Shown: one piece after another, positions 10,990 through 22,009 of the stretch
How the letters are laid out: each line of letters starts with the position of its first letter
How positions within the stretch are numbered: the stretch's first letter is position 1
Assembly (NCBI GenBank): GCA_029891385.1
Contig: CM057233.1
Span: 27,945,852-28,009,851 of the forward strand
Length of the DNA stretch: 64,000 nt
DNA from: Erythroxylum novogranatense
Taxonomy: Eukaryota; Streptophyta; Magnoliopsida; Malpighiales; Erythroxylaceae
Reading direction: 5' to 3'
Position numbers and translations under genes: made by a program
Notes under the pieces: model-generated
What the model was told of the DNA's origin: nothing
Seen by the model: only the letters and a program-made list of their open reading frames with translations
The model's database searches: none

Positions 10990-11905
10990 CAATAGATGAA
11001 AGTCCGGTTCAGATGACTCCTACTGAAGCACATCAAGAAGCAACAGCAGTATCAGATTCGGATGATGATAAATCGTGTCTAATGGTATACAACTACCATA
11101 AGTTCTTAAGGAAACAGAAGTTGAAGATCAAAATGGTAGAAGTAGGTACCAGACAGAGGACTGCTATTGCAATCGGTGTTCAACCAGTAAAGAAGATAGT
11201 AGCTGTGGTACAACCTATGGTGATTAATAGTAACACATGGCAGTTACTCAAAGAAGACGAAAAGATCTTCTATGATACTTTGGGATTTGCTGCTACAATG
11301 CCATATCCTTCAAAACGGCCCTGCCATCCATGCATTATTTTCCCAATCACAAAAACACAGAGATAATGGTTGCACCGGATATATATACCAAGGTATCCAA
11401 AAGATTTTACCAGGGGAAGTCAAAATTATGTCACGAAGATAATGCGGTGATGATCTCGTCGCAGATCAAATTGCGAAGAAGTGCAAAAATTGATGAAGCA
11501 AGCACTTCTGCACAAGATCCAGATAAAGCAAGTTGCAGCTATACTAAGAAGGAGGAAGACTGTCCAGTAAGGGGAAGACTAAGAACAAGATCATTTATTG
11601 AATATCTTGTTGAGACAGCTCTGCGTATTAGCCCTTTGTCTAGTACACAGTCTATACAATCACAAGCGCTACCCCTGCAAGGAAGACAGTTACTGATGCT
11701 GCCTGTGCCTTTTGACGTAAATATTCCTGAAGTTGAAACGTTCATTCGTCCACCTACCTTTGAGATCAATGAAGATTACACTCCATCCTCTGATGCTTAC
11801 ACTACTTCAATTCCTTCACTCCTCCATCGCGAAGTTGCTCAAGCCTCTTCGTCGGTTGATCCACCAGATGAAGTCGATGATTACGTGGTGAACTCAGCGA
11901 CATGA
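10990..11905 (+). pseudogene. Accessory ORF of element A, 3' part
   Basis: Coding sequence resumes after the solo LTR. Removing the LTR and one TSD copy joins the two sides without losing frame, so this and the 6845-8119 ORF were one gene, apart from a stop codon before the insertion point. It begins acidic (SDSDDDKSCLM), continues to about 11360, then shifts frame within the 11330-11366 overlap and runs to a stop at 11903-11905. Its C-terminal part is Ser/Thr/Pro-rich. I recognise no catalytic motif and no membrane span. Function unknown. Confidence 0.6.
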
Positions 11906-12164
11906 AGGAGACGGTGAATGATCCGAAAAGATGATAGCAGAGCTGGCTGAAGAGCGAATCATTAATCATTTTTATTATAACAAATAGGGAGAGAAGAAAA
12001 GGAAGAGGAGAGCGGGAAAGAAGAAAAGGAAGAGGAGAGGATGATGTTAGGATAAAAAGGTGTGACCGCAGCAGATGCGAAGGATGAAGATAAGTTTTGT
12101 TTACTTTTGCAAATCAGATTTTTTCTTTTCTTGTATATAATTTGTTATACTCAAAAGGGGAGAT
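11906..12164 (+). other. 3' untranslated region with polypurine tracts of element A
   Basis: The main PPT is AAAAGGGGAGAT, ending at the 3' LTR (12153-12164). About 110 bp upstream, 11983-12038 is an almost pure-purine block in which a GAAAGAAGAAAAGGAAGAGGAGAG-like unit of ~27 bp occurs twice. Multiple PPT-like tracts upstream of the 3' LTR are a known feature of Sireviruses. Confidence 0.65.
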
Positions 12165-13201
12165 TGTTAAGTCAACATGAATTTACTTAAATATGATTTT
12201 GATGTATAACAAAAGAGTTCAAATACAAAGAAAAAAAAGCATGCAGAGGAACCTGCATACGCATTTAAGAACCTGAGCGAAGATGATATAGACTAAGTCG
12301 GACTGAGCGAACTTAGAACTTAGAGCGCATTTAAGTTGAAATAATGAAGTCGATCTGACGTAAAGCAGACACATACGTAAATACAAAGCAGACGCAGATG
12401 CAAATACAAAGCAGACGTAGGCACAAATACAAAAGCAGACGCAGACGCAGACGCAAATGCAAAGCAGACACAGACGCAGAAAAGAAACAGACGCAAGAGT
12501 CAGTTCGAGTTAGTTACAGAACTCAACTGATTAACCGTTTTTTTTTAGATTCAAGAATCAAGAATCAAGAAGAAGTTGGAGACGAAGGCTATAAATACAA
12601 GTCGAAGTCGAAGATTGAAAAGTTACAAAACTTACTGAAAGTTACGAAAAGTTTACACAAAACAGTTTTACAAAGAGCTTACAGATACTTATACGAAATA
12701 GCGAGAAAAATTACTACGTGAGAAAAAGTGATTTTGTTGAGTGCTATTTTTCTGTAACAAGTGTTCAAATATTTTTTGAGAAGAAAAGTTGTACAGATAG
12801 CCTGCAGAGGCTAAGTGTGAAAGAATACTGGTTGTAGAGACCTGAAGAGGCTCGTGAAAGAATACTTGTAACGATTGAAGAGATAGTGAAATCTCAGAAG
12901 AAACTCTGAGGACTGGACGTAGCCCACGGTTTGGGGTGAACCAAGATAAATCTTCGTGTCTACCACTCTTACTCTCTATCTCTATTTTAGTTTCAAAATA
13001 TCTCATTACTTATTTTTGTATATACACAATATTGAAAAGTTTGATTAATCAGAATCTATAAAATTCTGTAAAGAATTTTATTTCTTACAACTAGTTTTGA
13101 AAAGATTTATAAAAAAAGGGGAATACACAATTCAACCCCCCCCCTTCTCGTGCATTCTAATATCGTTTTCTAAGTGCTGTATTAACGTGTGATTCACTTC
13201 A
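12165..13201 (+). repeat. 3' LTR of element A
   Basis: 1037 bp, TGTTAAGTC...ATTCACTTCA, followed by TSD ATTGT at 13202-13206. It has the same TATA box (12590-12597) and GACGCA-type repeats as the 5' LTR, with different copy number. The distal half is near-identical to the 5' copy. Confidence 0.93.
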
Positions 13202-13206
13202 ATTGT

Positions 13207-13788
13207 TAGTTATAATGTAGCCGAGTAATTGAGGGGCATTCATAACAAAATATTTACCTTTGTGGCAAAAGGCTATAATGAAACCAACCAAGTTTGAAAG
13301 GATGTAACATAGTTGAGTAACTAGAGGACATTCATAACAAGATGTTTCCTTTGCATCAAAAGGCTAGGTGATCCTTAAATAAAATATAAAAATACGATGT
13401 TTTAAAATAAAATAGAAACTTGTTGATCTCTTTATGAAGAGTTAAAATTTCCATAAGTGGGTACTTAGTGATGACCTTCCTTATAAATTGGTAAATAAGA
13501 ATTAATGCATGCTTATAAATACCATTGATATATGAACTAGGTGTCAATATTTTGGTTAATATGTATATTTAAATCAAAACATTTGAATATGAATGGAACA
13601 AGATAGTGTTTTGGATCTTTTTAAGTGATTGATGTTTATAGGTAAGTTAATTTCCTTAAATTTGATGCTATTGTGCCATTGTGCCACTGTTACATTGTTG
13701 CATGATTGTTTGATTTTTGTTTTAAGTTTTTTTATTTTTTGATTTTATTTTTTCTTAGGGAAAAGCAAAGTTTTAAGTGTGGAGAAGT
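13207..13788 (+). other. Relic internal 3' end of a Ty3/Gypsy element
   Basis: No ORF. Two diverged ~90-bp units (from 13212 and 13301) share AGTAATTGAGG...CATTCATAACAA...GGCAAAAGGCT. At the right end, GGGAAAAGCAAAGTTTTAAGTGTGGAGAAG (13758-13787) looks like the pre-LTR polypurine region of Athila/Tat-type elements, directly before a TG at 13789. It may continue the relic at 1-839, split by insertion of element A. Confidence 0.4.
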
Positions 13789-15140
13789 TGATAGGTATGA
13801 TTTATAATGTGTTTTTTAGGTTTTAGATTGTGTTATTAGGTGTTTCCTTAAGTGATAATCATATGTTTAGAACTTAGATTTATGTATTTTTAGCACTTTT
13901 ATGGGTTTTAATTTGATTAGGATAAGAATTTAATCATTTTTATGTGTTTGTGTTTTAATTTTAATCTTAATGCATGTTTTACGGGATATTCAATGTGTTT
14001 GGTTAATGAGTTGAGATAGGGAACTTCAAGAAAAGCTAAAAAAAGAAGTTGGAGAAAGAGATGGGTCACGATCGTTCAGGAAGAAGCTACAGCAGCTACA
14101 AGCCCTCTATCACAATCATAAAAGGTGTGCTTGATCATGATAAAGCATGCAAGAAGAAGCTAGTGCATGATCGTGCACATGCACGATAATTAAAGAGAGT
14201 TTTACTAAGTTGTGAGATTTTTGTATTTTTGATGATTTATGCATATTTTTGTAACAAAAACAAGTGAGGAAACCCTAGAAAGAGCCCTATATAGATTAAT
14301 AAGTAGAAATAAAAAAAGAAAATAAAGGGAGGCGACTGGAATATCAAATAACAAGATCAATGAGGTAAAATTCTAGAAGAACAAAGCTACATAATTTTCC
14401 AACTCAAGGGCAAGAAGAAGAAAACATCCATAATTTAAACTTCTATCCTTTTCTTTTCTTCCTCGTTATTGAATGTTGATTATAATCAATTTGGGATATA
14501 TTTTGGCTTTAGATTGCTAAATTTATTTTAGAAATTACTCTTGAATTTTTGTTAAACTTTTATGTTCTTAATTTAATAGAGATTACTTTATGGTGTTTAT
14601 TATTTTATATTTGATTTGAACTGAGTGATTAGGTGGAATTATTTGTGATGTGTTACGTAGAAAGGGTGGTACTATAATAGACCTATAAACATCGTAATAA
14701 TAGGAAATTGAAAAGAGATCTTAATTTTCTATTAGTTACCCATAGCTTATTATCTATTTTAGTTAGAATAACTTGGTTAGATCTTGAGAGAGGTAATCAT
14801 AAATATTAAATATATAGGATAAAGTATTATTAAATTAAAAAGTAAAGTGAAAGCAAAACAAAGATAGAAGTAATTCTAAGTTGTCATCATTAATTAATTA
14901 ACAAGTTCTTCGTTGCTTATTAAAGATTCAGTTATTAATTTCCTTTAGTTTAGTTTATTTTCTAGTTACATTATCATATTGTTTACCTTAATAAGGTGTT
15001 ACAAAAAATTATTAGGTGTCTAGAACCATCCTTTGGGAATGATACAATTTATACTATAAGGACACAACTCGTATAATTACGGTAATATTGTGTCTATTTT
15101 CTATTGCTTTTAATTGCTTCATATCTTGATTTTAGTTACA
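13789..15140 (+). repeat. Old 3' LTR of a Ty3/Gypsy element
   Basis: Starts TGATAGGTATGATTT right after a purine-rich tract. It contains TTTTTAGCACTTTTATGGG, common near the start of Athila/Tat LTRs, and near 15030 the TCCTTTGGGAATGATAC block common near their 3' ends. The exact 3' end is uncertain; TTTAGTTACA at 15131-15140 is a candidate. An imperfect palindrome ATCGTGCACATGCACGAT lies near 14170. No TSD was verified. Confidence 0.4.
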
Positions 15141-16697
15141 AATTCTTATGAGTTGATCCAAATGAGAGACAAATTGAATGAAAATGGTATGAATATTGCA
15201 TGCATGTTGATTATATTAATTTGTGAATTTTGCATGAAAAATTAAAGTTCACATCACTTTACATGAAAGGAAAAAAAGGAGATGAATATAATAATAAGGA
15301 TGTCACCACCTGTTTGATGGTAACAAAAATGTCATCACCGTGTTGTGTAGAAGGTGGTGACGAATGTGTCTTTAGTCACCACCATGCAAGCATATGCACA
15401 AGGAGACTAGGCCTCACAGAGGTGACAAACATAGCCACCCTCGTGCACTCTTTTAATCTATTGTTTTGTTACGTGGCAACTGTAGGTTGAAGGGGCACAA
15501 AAACCTAAACCTAGAAGAGGCTACAAATAGAAAGGATAGGAGGGTAATGGTGGACATCATTCATTCCATTTTTCATTCTACACAGACAGACACATTTAGG
15601 AAGAGAGAGATAGAGAGAAAGAAGGGAAGATGAGAAGAGAAATAGAGAGAGTCGGTGAAAAAGAATATAAATAGAGGTTAAGGCAATGGGAGCATTCATT
15701 TGTATTGGTGAACATAAACTAGAAGCAGAAGTAGAAAGCTAATGAAGAAGGATTGAGAGTTGTAGGAGACCATCGCAACTCATCCATACGATAACCTTTG
15801 TTTACTTACTTTATTCATTATTTATTGCATTGTTCTCTGTTGTTTACTGGATTTCTTATTCTGTTAACTTAATTGAACCCATACTTTGTAGCTTTTGACC
15901 ATTTATCTGGGTTATTTACTTAGTTTACTGCTTAAATACTTCACTTATACTGATAAAGATAGGGTTGAAGTGTTTAATGATGATGAATCTTGTGACATTT
16001 GTGATAGGCTGATCTCTTTTCTTAAGAATTAATGTAGCTATTTTAGTCAACTATGCATGATTGAGTAACAGTTTTGTTGTCTTATTGTTGTGGTTTCTGA
16101 GCTGAATGGATGTAATAACATGACCAAACTTTGCATTATTTTAGTATTAAACGAAGGACCAAGAGGAGAAATTTAATATGGAACTAGAAAATATAGATGC
16201 TTAGATTATGAATTAGAAATATATTAACTTACGTGGTAATTAGTAATCAGGTTTTCATAATTAATTCAGATAATTACTTGTCGAATACGGAAACTAGATT
16301 TAGTCTATTATTTTAGTTGATCTTAGAATCTAACTGTTAATTTTAGGAAGACAATTATCTAATCGTTTCCCCTTAGTCATGCATAGGAGATTAAATTAAT
16401 GAAATTAATTCTCAAGAGTCTTCCATTTTGATTAATCTATTCGTCTTTGCTTCCAGTTGAATCATTTACTTTTCATACTAAGTTGTGATTTTCTTTTAAA
16501 GCCTCACTCAACTAATTGGGATAGAATGTTTAGGATTGCATTTGTTTTTATTTTTTGTTTAAGATTATTTAAGTTAACCAATTTCACCTCTATAGGAGAC
16601 GACCTTAGGTAATCACTAAAACTACCTCATATACTTGCAAGTTGGATGGCCCAGGTAACTTTTAGAACTTTCTGGGCACAACAGGTAACACAACAAT
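15141..16697 (+). other. LTR-like relic with TATA box, no gene
   Basis: No convincing gene. A purine-rich GAGA tract (15600-15660) is followed by TATAAATAGAGG near 15667. The block ends near 16590-16685 with GGAGACGACCTTAGGTAATC...TTCTGGGCACAACA, resembling the 3' end of a Gypsy LTR. A 9-bp inverted repeat GTCACCACC/GGTGGTGAC lies at 15302-15310 and 15353-15361. Probably a second degraded LTR. Confidence 0.3.
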
Positions 16698-17164
16698 GAA
16701 CAAGTTCATTGAATCGACCCAATATGAGAAATCAATTTGGAACAATGTTTTAGAAAATAAATCTATTTATAACATTACTTGTATGTCTATAAGAAGTATA
16801 GGTGAACATTTGACTTGAGATCTCTAAAGTATCTCTTATAGGGATTACTATATTTTAATACTACTTATCACCTATTTTAGTTAAAGATATTCAATAGATA
16901 GTTATTGAATATAACATGAACTATATAAAGGTAGTTGAGTGATCAATATAGGATTCATCACCTTAAAGTGATTTGGGAGAATGTGCCATTGTTCTCTATT
17001 ATTATTGATTTATAGGTGGAATTGTATTTTGAAAATAGTTTTAGTTGAATCAATTACTAATGGTAGAGAACCAACAAGATTGGACTAAAACAGAGTAGAC
17101 ATTAATTCCATGCTCTATGTCTAATGAAAACACTGCGTGATGAAATAATTGAATTATATGAAAA
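16698..17164 (+). repeat. Dispersed repeat, copy 1
   Basis: From GAACAAGTTCATTGAATCGACC onward this stretch is collinear with 63545-64000 at the right edge of the window. Both share ATTTGGAAC, ACATTACTTGTATG, GACTTGAGATCTC/GACTTAAGGTCTC, ATAGCTAT-like and GGAGAATGT blocks. Divergence is visible throughout. It may be part of an LTR, but neither end is defined. No ORF. Confidence 0.6.
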
Positions 17165-17783
17165 AATCATGCAAGAAAAATCAAACTCATTTGACATTCT
17201 TAAATATTTAGGTGTTTATGATGCTTTGCTAGATGTCAATCTTGATATATGGATATAAATTGCCTAATTAGAGAATTAAAGATAAATATAAAGGAGATTA
17301 ATTCATCTAATCCTAATTATAATTTAGGGTTACATATTTAAGAAACTAACAGCATATATAAAGAACAATTTAAAGAGAGAAAAGGTATTTTATAAGTTGG
17401 ACTTTATTGTAAAGTTTTAAAAATTTATGATTAAATATGATATATTTAATAAATAAGGATCAATACGAGAAATTGGATCGATTTGGGCATAATTAATATT
17501 TAATTAGAATCAACTATTATTCTAATTAAAGTTTAATTAAAATATAATTTTATTTCTATTAAATTATTAAAATAGCTAAAACCTATTATAAATAAGCTTA
17601 GGCTCTAAGGGAGTTATAACTTCTTACTTAACCCTCTTTGCACTAGTTGCAAAGTTCTCTCAATGCTTTCCATAGATATCATTAGAATTCGGACTAATTA
17701 TATGGACTATAGAGGTTAAGATGAGCCAATTTAAGAAATGGTTTAAGGGATATGACAAGAAAAGGATCAAGTTTCATAACAAG
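17165..17783 (+). other. AT-rich continuation of dispersed repeat, no gene
   Basis: AT-rich sequence without coding potential, continuing past the point where the second copy is cut off by the window end. It reaches the CACTA-like terminus at 17784. Nothing else recognised. Confidence 0.4.
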
Positions 17784-18060
17784 CACTACAATAAAAAGTG
17801 TTTTATACAATGAAATGTTTGCAACAGTTTAAAAATGTGTTGTTAAAATATAATATAATGCAGTAGTTTTTAAAGTGTTGCCTTTAATAATATTAAAAAG
17901 CAACGAAAATAATAATTTGTTGCTACTTATAAGAAATGGAAACAAAATTGAAAAAAGGTTGCAATAAAATTTTATATATGCAACATTTGGAATTGTTGCT
18001 ACAGTTCTATATTATATTATATTATGTCATATAAACGAAAACTAGTTAACATCACTTTAC
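17784..18060 (+). mobile_element. Possible CACTA-type DNA transposon terminus
   Basis: Begins CACTACAATAAAAAGTG, close to the CACTACAAGAAAA ends of plant CACTA (EnSpm) elements. It is followed by many subterminal TTGCAAC/GTTGC words in both orientations over ~220 bp (17820-18000), as is usual for this superfamily. I found no matching inverted end in the window and no transposase, so it is at best a truncated fragment. Confidence 0.35.
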
Positions 18061-19129
18061 ACACATATGTTTTTCAAGTGGAAAAAAATAAACGAAATGA
18101 GAGGTTCAATGAGGCGGTGACCCACCGAGTTGATGAACTCACAACCTAGGCTAGATCATCACCATCTCTAGTTTCCTTGCAATTTTTACTCCAACTTATC
18201 CAGTAATTGGTCGTCATCCATAGGTGTCAGTCATGCCTTTGAGCTCCCTATCAACAAAGTGATAAACTCTTCACCTCAAATTGGATGAAGCAAGAATCAC
18301 AAATCCAGGATCTAAGGAACATTCAATATTGTGCAAGAATGACAAAAACATCTCAGAAGGTATTTCCGCCACACCCACATAATTTAGGAAGAATTGGGGG
18401 TGATAAGGAATGGGTTTGATATTCACAAGCACTTGCTTGAATGAAAACCAAGTCTTTAAAGAACACCAAGGAAGGATTTTTCTAACGTAATGCAAAAGAA
18501 CACTCAATTTGTTTTATGAATATTGAATTAATGAAGTCTCCTTCAATACACGAAATAAAGAGTATTTATACTAACCCTAATGACTTGGACAAATTTCATA
18601 AGGGTAGGAATTGGACTTTGGCCCATTTTAGTCTAAAAGAACAAACTTCCTAATAAATAAGCTTAAAACAAGCTGATTAGGCCCAAACAAACCCAAAAAT
18701 GTAACTAGGCTTATTTAAGGCTAGAATCCACTTATTTAAGTTCTAAATAGCATAACTAAAAGTTCTAAAACAACCTAATTGTAACAAATGAGTTGTTTAA
18801 AGTTATGCATCAGGTCCAACTTTCTTCAACAAGTCCTATACATTGCTCCAAGCCTTAAATCATCATTATAAACCTTAGTGACATGTTCCCAAGTGTTTTA
18901 GCTTCTTTTCTGATATATAGATCCACCATCAAATTGTTAAGAGCCTCTTTAGCACATTTAGCCTACAACTTTGTCATTGGACCTCCAAGATTCTGCAATG
19001 GATATTTTTCCCTAATCTCACTTTGCTGAGCTTATTTAAATGTTTCTCCTTGTTACCCAAGCTCTCCAACACGTCCACGTCCTAATCCTTCTGTCTTGCC
19101 TGAAGCCACTTGTGATGCTTGATCTCTAT
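18061..19129. other. Gypsy 3' flank, no gene
   Basis: No intact gene. The downstream side (18530-19129), read on the - strand, follows the integrase tail at 19130-19343 and is probably the 3' part of the same Gypsy relic. The part at 18061-18530 holds only a short unsupported - strand ORF (18271-18507). Confidence 0.35.
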
Positions 19130-19343
19130 CATTCCCCCTCTCATCAAAAGGATTTGTCCTTAAATCAACTTCTTCATCTGTAAAATCAAAAGGAGATAAA
19201 TTAGCAACATTAAAATTAGTATGAACATCGTATTAGCCTCATAAATCAATCTTGTATGTATTCTCATTGATCCTTTCCACTATTTGGAATGGTCCATCTT
19301 CACGCGGCTGCTACTTCAATTTCCATTTGCTTGGAAACCTTTT
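19130..19343 (-). pseudogene. Ty3/Gypsy integrase C-terminal tail (fragment)
   Basis: Read on the - strand, fragments match the end of chromovirus-type Gypsy pol: QPREDGPFQIVERINENTYKIDL near 19250-19310, then FNVANLSPFDFTDEEVDLRTNPFDE toward 19150. Two in-frame stops are present. Only the last ~70 codons remain; the rest of the element is missing, cut at 19344 where an LTR-like sequence begins. Confidence 0.7.
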
Positions 19344-20233
19344 TGTAATAGCCCATTTCTACACTCAAGGATTAGGCTAGCTACATAAGTCATATTCTAT
19401 GAGAATATGTGAAGTGCATTACATTTTCATATTTGCATACATACATGAACCATGATTCAAAGACATTGTAAAAATAATATATGCACTCATTTGACATATC
19501 CCGGGGTATGAAAGATCTTAAATGATTATGATGTAATTATGTATTGATTATGTCTTGAATTTTGTTTTGGAGGGATTATAAGTAGTGAATTGGGAATTTA
19601 TTGTTACAATTGAGTGATGGATAAGGTGATATATGCATCTAGTCTAAGAAAAATATTAAAGTATAAGACAAAATGATACATGGGAATATAGGTTGAATGA
19701 GCCTATGAAATGGTGATATGTGGCATTATTAATAAAGTGACAAATGACTTGAATAAATGAGTGACAAATAGTGGTATAGTTTCATGACATATGGCCTAGT
19801 GATTAAGTGACTAATGGACGAGTTATGGATTGACAATTGGTAATGTAAGAGTCATAGGCGTGAAAGGGTGACTCTCTAGTCACACCTATGACTTCTTTCT
19901 TATAGGTATAACTCTCCTATCACGATCGTGAAAAGAGAGAGTCATGTAATGTATGTGACTCTCTTTTCATGCCCGTGATAAGAGAGAGTAATAGGCGTGA
20001 ACTATGACACTCCTTGTTATGGGTGTGACACCCAGTCTTGCCCAATTTCCTTGGTTTTCCTGTAACATTCACAAATACTCCAAGATCCTCAATTCATTCA
20101 AATTTGGATTAGAACAAAAACATTTGTAACCAAAATCAAAATATAAAGGCTTACATTATCAATAAAAATTAGTCACAACATGAAGCCTTTGATTATTTCA
20201 CTGATTTGACGAATAGGCCCACATTATTACACA
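19344..20233 (+). repeat. LTR-like segment with hairpin cluster
   Basis: Starts TGTAATAGCCCATTTCTACAC and could end at TTATTACACA (20224-20233), giving TG...CA ends, but I see no matching TSD. It has no ORF. Its right half holds several strong inverted repeats (19851-19968). Probably a solo LTR of an unidentified family inserted next to the Gypsy integrase tail. Confidence 0.35.
19851..19968. repeat. Cluster of consecutive hairpins
   Basis: Hairpin 1: GTCATAGGCGTGA (19851-19863) pairs with TCACACCTATGAC (19880-19892), 12 of 13 bases. A 10-bp palindrome CACGATCGTG lies at 19921-19930. Hairpin 2: GAAAAGAGAGAGTCA (from 19930) pairs with TGACTCTCTTTTC (19956-19968), with a 2-base bulge. Confidence 0.7.
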
Positions 20234-20269
20234 GAAATCCTACTTAAGGAGATCATGCAGGGGTGTATC

Positions 20270-21470
20270 TTGTAACATGAATTGTTATGCAAATTAGTGA
20301 GTATATGAGAAATTAAAGATAATTTGGGATCTCTCCATCCTCATAAAGCTCCAGGAACTGATGGATTCAATGTCAACTTCTTTCTCAAAACTTGGCCTCT
20401 CATAAGAAACTTTGTATTTGAAGTTATTCTAGAGTTCTTCAATAAGGGTTCCTTACTTGTAAAAATCAACAAGGCATTTATTACTCTTGTTCCTAAAATT
20501 ATAGAGTTAATCAATTCTCATATTTTCACCCTATCACATGTTGCAACTCCATCTACAAGATAATTTAAAAAATTATTGCCCATAGAGTGAGAGGAATACT
20601 TCCAAATTACATAAGGTGCTTATATTCTTAGTAGAGTAATAGGTGTCAATATTTTGATTATTCCAGAGCTAACTAAAGCTTATTCTAATAGGAGAGGCAA
20701 TTCTAATTGTTACATAAAAATTAACCTTTAAAAGGCATATGAAATTGTTAACTGGGAGCTTATAATCAATATTCTAGTAGTTATGGAGTTTCCAGCTTCC
20801 TTTATTTAATGGTTCAAGCAATGTATCATGTCTCCTTCATATAGCTTTATTATTAATGGGCAACCTACTAAGTTCTTTAAAAGTTGTTATGGAATTTTCC
20901 AAAGCGATCCCATCTCTCCTTACCTCTTTACATTTTTCATGGAAGTTTTCAAAAAATTACTTAAAAGAATTGTTGAAAGAACCAAAGGATTCAAATATCA
21001 CTATAAACATAGAAATTTTCATATCATTGATCTTAGTTTTGTTAATGACCTTATCTTACTCTCTAAAATTAATGTTATTGCTATCTCAACTCTTATGAAA
21101 GCTTTAATGATCTTCAATAGAATGTTTGGTCTATAAGTGAATAACTCTAAAAGCAGTTTTTCCCTCTCCAAGAGTGCTACAAACTAGAGTTCAACGTTAA
21201 CTGTACCTTGTCATTCCAATTACTTCTTATAGAGTAAGCAACAGATATTTCAACAGCCTTTTTGATAAAATCAACACAAGAATTTTTTCTTGGAGCTCTA
21301 ACCAACTGTCCACAACTGAAAAAGCTCAACTTATTGCCTCTCTACTAAACTTTACCAATGCTAGGCTGCTCATTTAGTTTTACCAATCAACATTATTAAA
21401 TCTATTGATAAGTTCCTCAATAAGTGTCTTTAGTCTAGAAGCATTGAAAGTTACAATAGGATATATATGG
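20270..21470 (+). pseudogene. LINE reverse transcriptase, 5' part (split by insertion)
   Basis: Non-LTR (L1-type) RT fragments in one frame with internal stops. LGSLHPHKAPGTDGFNVNFF and INKAFITLVPKI lie at 20324-20480. FKSCYGIFQSDPISPYLFTFFMEV lies at about 20880-20950. The catalytic box near 21030 reads FVND where FADD/YADD is expected, so the first catalytic Asp is lost. The sequence stops at 21470, where a long LTR begins; the remainder is at 35398-36260. The 5' part (endonuclease, ORF1) is absent, typical of 5'-truncated LINEs. Confidence 0.85.
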
Positions 21471-22009
21471 TGTTGGACCTCAATTCCGAAGCCCAACATT
21501 CAGAACCATAAAATGTGAGCAAACACATTTCTTCAACTTCAGAACAAATTTTGGGAAACCTTAAACTAGAATCACAATTTGACTTCTTTAGAACATCTAT
21601 TCCCTATTGTCTTAAGTTTCTAATGAATACCTAACTGTCATCCAGAAATGAAACATCTTAGGGACTGAATCAGAATTTAACTTCTTCATAAAATTTATAA
21701 ACCTATGTATCTAGTTTACTCCACTTTGAAAATCATCTCAATTGGAACCCTACAAATCCAAATATATATTCAAAATACCAAAGCATATTCAGTAAAATAA
21801 CACCAGTTCATACTATTTCAACAGATTTCCTCGCTTTCCTTTAGTCAAACTTTTTTTTCCAATCAATTTGGAATGCTGCCAATTTTTTTGTGGAGAGATA
21901 GCACAATGTGATTAGGAATCTATTGTCTCAATAATCGCTTCGTTTAGAGGTTGGATAACAAAGATTGGGCTGAAGGAAATCAAACAAGATTCTGTCCTTA
22001 ATCTTATTG

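Larger units (their letters stand above)
845..13201 (+). mobile_element. Sirevirus-like Ty1/Copia retrotransposon (element A)
   Basis: Two LTRs beginning TGTTAAGTCAACATGA and ending GATTCACTTCA flank a ~10.3-kb internal region. A perfect 5-bp target site duplication ATTGT lies at 840-844 and 13202-13206. The Met-tRNA-type PBS follows the 5' LTR and a polypurine tract precedes the 3' LTR. Domain order gag, protease, integrase, RT, RNase H defines Ty1/Copia. The RT wording (MDVKSAFLNG, YGLKQAPRAWY), a long gag and an extra ORF between pol and the 3' LTR point to the Sirevirus (SIRE/Maximus) lineage. All core genes are broken by stops and frameshifts, and a 2.8-kb solo LTR of another family sits inside. 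Element boundaries are very secure; the lineage name is inferred. Confidence 0.93.

Noticed and set aside
15230..15490. ORF of 86 codons with a Cys/His-containing peptide
   Set aside because: No homologous domain, repetitive TCACCACC content, no gene context.
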